Below are positions 23,701 to 32,700 of a stretch of 64,000 nt of DNA, one piece after another. The notes under the pieces were generated by a model. It was not told the origin of the DNA. It searched no databases and saw only the letters and a list, made by a program, of their open reading frames with translations. Numbering within the stretch: the first letter of the stretch is position 1; every line of letters begins with the position of its first letter. The translations under genes were made by a program, and so were the position numbers. Origin of the DNA: Gordionus sp. m RMFG-2023. Taxonomy: Eukaryota > Nematomorpha > Gordioida > Chordodea > Parachordodidae. The stretch is from contig NC_088775.1 of the NCBI RefSeq assembly GCF_954871325.1, positions 85,971,561 to 86,035,560 on the forward strand, written 5' to 3'.

Positions 23701-26700
23701 AATGAATATAAAGTGCTTGAAGTCTCTTATTTTCGCTTCTAGTTCATGTGAATCGCCTGTCATGGCAGCTGCGCCATCGTATCTTTGACCTATTAATTTT
23801 TTTATAACTTTTTTATCATTTAAGAATTTAATGACAAATTTGATAAAGAATTAGCATCTCGATGCATACATAAAATAACATCAAAGAATTCTATATATCT
23901 TTCACACATTAAAACATCGAAGAACAACCGCCAGTTGAGATATATTATTATATCAGTTGTTTCATCTAATATTATTGTTATAAATTTTATTTCTTCCAAT
24001 TTATTTAATATTTTTTGGTGTAAGACATATGATATGATAAATTAAATCATTTTGAATATCGCTTGATAGTCCAATAAAAACTATACTATTATTTTCTAAA
24101 TGATGTTTCAATAGTAAATTTTCTTCCGTAAACAAATAAATTAATTCAATAAAATTTCCTCTATTTACTGAATTAGAAGATTCATCATCACCAGAATACT
24201 AGCTCCTGAATTCCCAGAAAACATGAGTTGATCAATATTTTCAATATTTCTCTATTTGATTTGACTTTCGAATTATGCCATTCGATTGATATTTTGCGCA
24301 TTGAATCTATCAAATTTTCTACGATTTTCGCCAAATGTTTTTAATTGAATCATCTGCAAATAAGCGGATGATTGTTCATGCCGTTTAACTGCCTTTGAAA
24401 AATTATTCATATCCAAAAATTCTTTATCATGCCAAACATATTTTTCCTAATAATAGGCATAACTTAGAAAATTTATATCCAGTGAGCTACCCATATTTTT
24501 CATATTTATCGTTAGAAGAAAAATTACTAATGCAAGGTTTTGATTTCTTTTTTTAAGTTTTGTAAAATTGGTTTTGGTCTTCCTTTTTCAATAATCAATT
24601 TTTTAGCATCAAAATTTCTTGAGCTATATGATAATATTAAAAATTTTCAATATTACAATTACAATTATTAAACATTAATTTCTGTTTTTAAAAAGATAAA
24701 AAAATTTATTTGCTTCCCCCGATGCTTATTTTATAATTTTCTCTTTATTTATTAAAAAAAATAATCAATGTTAAATTTGCTTCCCTCATTTATATTTTTT
24801 TTAACGTTATAGAAAAATGACACCAAAAAATAATAATTAATATTTTGCTTCCATCATGTAAATTTTTTTTTTTAATTTGGTAAAAGATAATAGTAAATTT
24901 TTTAACGTAGTAAAAATAATGGATGCTTCGTCACTGAGAATTTTGAAATATAATGTTAATGAAATTCTTGAATTTTTAATAAGTAACAATTTGATAAAAA
25001 TTTTTAAAGATTTTTTTAAAATTATGTAAATTCATCTTAACTTTGGCTTCAACAACTGCAAGTGTGCAGAAATGGGGGAATCTATTTTTGATTTCGATTG
25101 AAAAAAAGTTTAAAATCTAGCAATAACTTTTATAATTCAGTACTCGATCATTTTACTCAAAAAACAAAGACGAATTCCACTTATTTATAAATCTTAAGTT
25201 TTCTTTTTTTATGGTTTGACTAACAAATAAAATAAAAATTTTTTTTTGATTGCTTTCCTAAGTAGTAAACTTGACGTTTCGTCACTGACATATTGAGTTT
25301 TATTTAAAAATCCCGAAAATCAATATTACACTGTGACTTTATTGTTAAGGAGTAAAATGTGCAAATAATAAGAAAAACGTTTAATTTATATGCCAAAAAT
25401 ATAAACGCACGTGGTAAAGAATGATTATAAATTGCATTAAAAAAAATATAAAAAATCTATGAAATAATATAGAGATAAATATAATTGGAAATTTTAAGAA
25501 AGGAATGGGGGGGGGGGGATCTGTTTCTAATTTTTTTTAGGCCTCATTCTGCTTCCAAGGTTTCCACTTACGAACTATGCTTATCTTATACATTTTAATA
25601 CAAATAAAATAAAGGATATCATCGATTACACCTACGACAGTGATGAGGATTGGGAAGAGGAGGAGCTAGGCGAAAGCTTGCATTCTGTTGATGATGATGT
25701 AAATATATTATATTATATTAAAAAATTGCACTCCACAAGTCGGAATTTTACACATTTTTAAAGCATTGGAAAGCCGGGTAAAGCATTTTTTTATACATGT
25801 CCACGAGTCAGTTCAGGCTAGTGTTGTTAAACGGTCTAATTAAGATTTTAGGCTAAAATAGTATTATGTTAGCCTGTAGAGAGGTCCAAACCTTTCGGGC
25901 ATCTAAGAGCCAAACCTCCAGGCTTGCAAATATTATTTTAGCTAAAAAATGTTAATCTTCAGACTGCTCTGATTGATGTATATAGAGTTATTGTAATATT
26001 TGTCCAGCCAAATACAAGTCCGAGAGATTAATTAGTTCCTTTTTTTTATCAGCTCAAACAAAATTAGGAATTTATTTTTAAAAACTTGATTTTTTTCTTT
26101 GTTTTTGTTAGGAGGATCAAAATATCGACGACGAAATAAAGGGTTCGGAATACGATTCTGACGAGGGCTTCATAGTGGAACACGGATATTTGTCTGAGGA
26201 AGAATTTTTAGATGAAAAAGAAGAAATTAATGGCCCCACCGAAGAGATGGAAAATGGACGCGAAACTCATACCCCTCCTGATATGGGAGAAGAAGAAGAA
26301 GAGGACGATGTAATATTTTTTTTGGGGATTATTTAAGAAAATATTTTAATCTAACATTATTATTATTTTTTGGTAAAGTGGTGAGTAAGTATTGTCAAGT
26401 GGCTCAATTTGAGCCGATTCTTAAAAATGGCTAACCCAATATTTTATCCAGAAGAAAAAAAAATATGCAAGCTCCAAGATTATGCCAATAGATTGTGACG
26501 CGATGGGTTTGGCATCTATTATAGCAAAATCTTAAAATATTGAGTTTTGCCGATTTAAAAAATCGGCTAAAATTGAGCCATATAATAAAAACCATTGATG
26601 AGCTATTGAGACCAGTTATTTTTTATATAAATTAACTCAGTGACTTCTTAACCATAACCTCTTCAAATTTTTTTTTGAATTAATTCTCAGTTATACCGGG

Positions 26701-29700
26701 TTTAGATTTTTCTTCCTAGCTGAGACTGGGTATTTTACAAAAAAATATTTTTGTAACCTTATATAATGTAACTATTTTAAAAAAAATAACTAAAAACTGA
26801 CTTATAGTGCGCACAAATTGAGCATTAACGTTTTACCGTAATTTTTAAATTAAAGCCGTAACGCGTCCCTTGTTTAAATAAGGTCGTCTTTTTATTAATA
26901 TGCGTCGATTCAAAATTTTAAATAAGTTCAAAAAAAAGGATTTGTCTTTGGAAATTATATTATCGTCTGCCTTCTTATTTCTTTAATTCTTTAATTTCTA
27001 AATATTCTTTTTTAGTATATAAGTAAGTTATTAATATTACATTTTATATAATATTACAAAGCGAAGAATAAAAAAAGTTATTTAAAAAGCAAACTTGTTT
27101 GCGTTTTTTAAATTGTTGCTAACGTCAAACGGTAATTTTACCAATTCGAACGAGGCTATTGAAAGGCCTTGCAACGCAGCATTTGAAACTTAATTTTTTC
27201 CCACTATTAAGAAGGGGAACTTTCAGATGGTTTTTTTTCTTTCAAAAGCGTAAGAAAAATACTATTGATTTTTTTAACGTTTTGGTATTTGTTTTTTAAG
27301 AAAATGTTTTTAACAGTTTTTGGAATGAATCGATATAAGGCGATCTCTTCCTACCAGTGTCTTTCTAAGAGAAAAATTATAGTTATGGTACTGATCACAA
27401 GATTCACGATTAGTGATTGTTTTAAAAATTATCTGGTGCGTGAGGACTTGGGGTACGTCACACCGTGGTACTCAGGACCATTCATATCATTAAAAACATA
27501 TATATAACTTCTAAAAGTCAGATATCGATTCTAAACAGAACAATATAAAAACAAGTGCTGCATAATATAATAAAAGATAATGGTTAATTGTTATAACAAA
27601 AAAATATTCAAGCGACAATTAGATTTAATAACCGATGAATCAAACACATTCATTAATTTAGAGATACTTTAAATGGGTGTGCGCAGATCTAATTTTTTAT
27701 ATAATTTAAAATATAATTATTCAGGCCTTTGGGATAATCAAGGCCCAGCAAAAGTTGACGCTTCAAGCGTGGAAAGATAATTTGAAGAAAAATAAGGAAG
27801 AAGGGGGTTTCAAAAAATTGACGCCCATTGTTATAGGTCCCATGTGGACTAACGATATCTCTCAATTTAGCGTTGACGGCAATACTATGCACGAATTAGA
27901 TGATTCTTTTGATCGTTTGATAGTAAAAAAATTGGATATATTTTTATATTTAAAAGTATGCTTGATCCTACCACCAAATGGTGTATTTTTTTTACTTCCT
28001 AAAAACAGTTTTAGACATGATAAAAAGGATCATATGACGGTTAATTCTAGTCATTTGATTTAACAAAACTAGCTAACTATAACTAATAAACTGATGTAAT
28101 TGGTCTCTTTCTCCTAAAATTATCTATCCCACATTTATTTTGCAGAGGTGGTTTAACTATATTAAGTAAACTCATTAATGGTCACACTTTTTTCAGCCCA
28201 TAAAAATTATTGATTTTTTTCAAATTTAATTTATTTTAGTCTAACTAAGAAATCATAAAAAAATCGGAAGTAAAAATCATCCTAAATAGGAAATCGGTAT
28301 CGTTGCATATCTGCAACGTTGACCATTAGGGGTATAAAAATAAGATAAAATTATATTATTGCCAAAAATCGAAATACGATAGATAATTTCAAAATTAATT
28401 TTTATATATTTTACATTTATAAGATACATTTTTGTAATTTTTATATTTATGAAATTTTTTAAAACATTTAACATGTTATGTTACATAGTATATCTTGTTT
28501 TACTATGACAAAGTTTACAACAAAGCCTTTTGTTATCGATAATAGTTGTAACATAATGTTCATAAGAATTTTCAGGCACTTAAGCGAGGAAAATTGACTA
28601 GGATGGCCTCTACTTGTACTCATCTTTTTATATATCAGGAATTGAATTGCTAAAAATAGACCACTACCATTTTTTTTAATCACCTCGTATACTTATTCTT
28701 TATGTTGTCCACTATCGCACATAATTAACGCCATAAGAATATTCTTAATAAATATATTTTCTAGTATCAAAAAATTAAATATATCGAAAAAATTAAAATA
28801 ATCGCTGATCCGATAAATAATATCGGTATATTCTTACTAGTGTTGTTAAACGGCTCGATTTGAGTCGATTTTTAAAAAAGTATATTTTGTCTAGAAATTT
28901 TTTTACTTAAGCTTGAAGATTTTGCTCACATTATGGTACTTGGGTTTTAAATTACCTAACAGTCAAGTTTTTAGCCTAAAAAATTGAATTAAGCTCTAAG
29001 TTGAATCTCAACTTTAAGATTGATTGGAATATTTTTGGTTAAAAACATGTCTATGCTGTTTTATGGTTGACTAAAGTTAGGTCGTTTAACAACACTAGAT
29101 GGTACAGGTGTCTCTAGATATCTATTAGAAAAATCTTGAGACTTAAGCAATATTTTTTTTTTGGCTAAAATATTGAGATATCCGTTTTATAAAAAATCGG
29201 CTCAAAACGAGCCCGTTTAACAACACTAATTCTTACTAATAAATATTTTTACAAGATCCTATCAAATCTTTTTTAAAATTGTTTTGGATTATTTTATAAT
29301 GAGAATATTTTTAATTTTGTTAATAATTTCATAATAATAATAAATTAACATTTTGTAATATTTTATTTAAAAATATATAAAAATTTTTTTTAAAAAAATA
29401 GAACAGCAAAAAATTTGATGTTAATTTTGGCGCCACAAGAGTTCTGATTCATATAAGAATTCTAAACTTGGTTGAACATATTTTGATTAATTATTCTTTA
29501 AATATATGTTATATTGGGCAAATAATTTTATAATAAATTTAATTTTTTTTATTGATAGACAATTTCTATAATTGATAGAATCTCCCATTTATTGTTATTT
29601 TCACTTGCAAGATGAATAATCCTTTAAATTATATCAAATAAGTTCAAGAAAAATAACTAAAAACTGAATAATATATAATTTTATATAAAGATGCCCCTTT

Positions 29701-32700
29701 TCGGGAAAATATTTATACACTTTTTAATCAATTTTATCCGTTTTGAGAATGAAGTTGGCCGTGTCTCAGGCCGATTTTTTCTAATATAAATGTAAAGGAA
29801 GAATTTGGTAATGTCTACTAAATTTTTTATAAAAATTGAAGGTCATATTAATTTCAAAAATCGTATTAAGTTTTTATATATTAAATAAAATGGCCTTAAA
29901 TTGTAAAAATAGCTAAAAGTGTAATCTTTGTAAATTTTATTTACGATACTAATTGTATACCGACTAAATTGTTATTAATTTATAAATTTAATATCAAAAT
30001 CTAAATTTTTAAAATTTCTTTATTAAGTTAACAAAAATACATATTTTTCAAGAACTCTCTTTCTTTCTTTTTTCAACACAACTATATGTATTAAATTTTA
30101 TACAATCAATTATAATAAAACAAAACAACTTTTAACAAAAACTTTAATACATTCAATTATTCAAATTAACATTTTAAGTGCGTCCTTTTACAATTATCTA
30201 TTTTTGTTATTCAAATTTTGTTCCACGTACAACAATTTTGATATTAAATTTTAATAGTTTTTTAAGACACGCTTAAATGAATGAAGGCAGATAATGGTAA
30301 AAAAATAGGCCATTTTTGCCACTTTGAACCCCAACTCCGAAAATATAAATGTTAGGACGAAAATTTTGGCTATTTCTTAGTTACATTAACCTTTCTTTAC
30401 TTACCAAATTTTAAAAAAAATCGAAGAGGGTCGGCCAAGTCATGTTTGATTTGTCATGGAATGGTTAATGTACCATTATTTGTTCGCCAAAATAATGTTA
30501 AGAGATAATTCGGGACGGGAATTACGGTACATGGCAACTATTATATGTTGAAGAAAAAAACATGCGATATCTATGATAGACGGCTTACATATTTACCCGC
30601 CATTTAAAAAAATAAAATAAAATCGTTTGGTTTGTAAATCGCTATTTGGGAAAAATAAGATTATAATAGTTTTTATCACGTTTAAATATATACCAATAGT
30701 TCATTATAAATATGAATATCTCAAACCAATATTACATCCAATGATTATATATATATCATCAATATTACAACCTGTTTAAATTATCTTTATTTTCTTCATT
30801 TAAATATTACAACACAAATCATATGATTTACATTTTTTTAGGACAAAAGAAAAATGAAAGCAATTATTTTCTTCTCGAAAAATAAATTGAAAAGCGCCCA
30901 TAAATGTCAATTATAAATGGAACAGATACAACAGTTTTATATTTTTAAATTTTAATGAATATCGTTAAGATTTGAAGTGTGTGGCAAGATATCAATGTAG
31001 GGAGATTAGGAGGACCTATTTCTTTTTGCTATATAGTAAAATAGAGACCCTATATTACCTTATGCCCAAATTTAAACGAATTACGGTTTCGGAAAAACTA
31101 GGGCCGGGCCCAAATCCAATCGAATTTCTGATTAGGATCTTGGAAAAAACTCAGACCGGATTTATTGGCCAGGTTTGGCACTAAAAATAAGTACCATATG
31201 GGATCATGCTAATTCTCATATACTATATATAGTATAAATAATAATAAAAAAATTAATAAATTGCGATTTACGACAGATTCGACCAATGTCATACCCGCTC
31301 CCTATTAATGTATTATCACCACCGCCAATACCTATTCCCAAGAAATTAATTGATTTATATACCACTATCAACAATATTCCATCTCCCGGCGAATTTATGG
31401 ATCAATCAGACGGACTAATACCGAATGCTCATGATCAACTTCGCAGGAGTCCTAAAGTTTCTCAAACTCCATCTCCGGCCACCAAAAAACGTTACGTGCC
31501 CGATGAAGGTTTAATTTTTGTGTACATCGATTAATTCGAGTTAATGTAGGATTAACATTTTTTTTTAAATTGCCTCTGACAGGTATTGTCAGCTGATATA
31601 AATTTTCTCACATTTTCTATTGGTTTATTCGTTTCCCTTGCAAACTCAAATTTGGTCAGTTGAAGGTAAATAAATCAGCTTTAATTTGCCTGGAGTTATC
31701 ATTTTTTTTATAAAAAAAGTAGATTGCCTCTTGTGGGTATCATTATCAGCTGATCCAAAATTTTTCTTATTTTTTATTGGTTTATCCGTTTCCCCCATTA
31801 ATTCCATATAAAAAAATACATATTTTAGACGCCATTACTTAATTAAAAATAATTGAGCTCTGATATGACTGCTATACATTATAAGCAAAAAACTCAAATT
31901 TTAGGTATACGTTCAAAAGCCAATTTACTTCTTAATAAGCAATATATATTTAGATATATCTGCCCAACACAAAAGTTTCGGATAGTTGCATCTCAATATT
32001 ATTACTTACGAAAAATAAATGAGCCTTATTTATATTTTACTAGTTTCAAATTTGGCTTCTCCGTTTTTTGAATGAAAAGAATAAATATAAATCTCATTGT
32101 TATTATATCGGCAATTAAGTTTTCTCTTTGAAAAGTCCGTGTTTAGTGGACAGGAAAATTTTTAAACCCCCACCCCTCCCATTCTAGTTCTGATTCAATA
32201 AAGATCCAGAAATATTAGGCACTTCGAAATTCCGATTAGGACGCCATTTTGGTTTAACGGAATCTTAAATTACTCTATAAATTAGAGTAATGAAGAATAG
32301 CGATTTTTTTTTTGAAAATAATCAAACACCTTTCATCCTGTCTGGACTAAAAAAAAGTTTGGCATAAATAAGATCGAATTGATTTAATAGATAGCCAAAA
32401 ACCATTTTTTGAAGGTGCGATATTTTAGATTTTAACTGGACTATCAGTGAAATAAGATCGGTTAACCCCCTCCCCACTCCCATACAACAGGCCTATTCAA
32501 AAACGAAAATAAATCGAATAATGGATTACTCGCTATTCGGTTTTCGAACGAATACTAAAAAAGTGGAAACCGGTTTTGACAAGATTATATTTGTTTTCTA
32601 AAATTCGTCCCTGAAGGGCTGACCTTACTTTGGAGGTATCTCTTATTATATTATTTTTGTAAACGTCTCGAAATCAATGTCTTTAATGTTGTAAATAATA

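Noticed and set aside
30972-31184. A 70-codon open stretch as an additional CAF-1 exon
   Set aside because: It has no CAF-1 motif, no acceptor/donor pair with the phase 0 needed between exons 9 and 10, and reads like translated repeat sequence. Exons 9 and 10 already join in phase without it.
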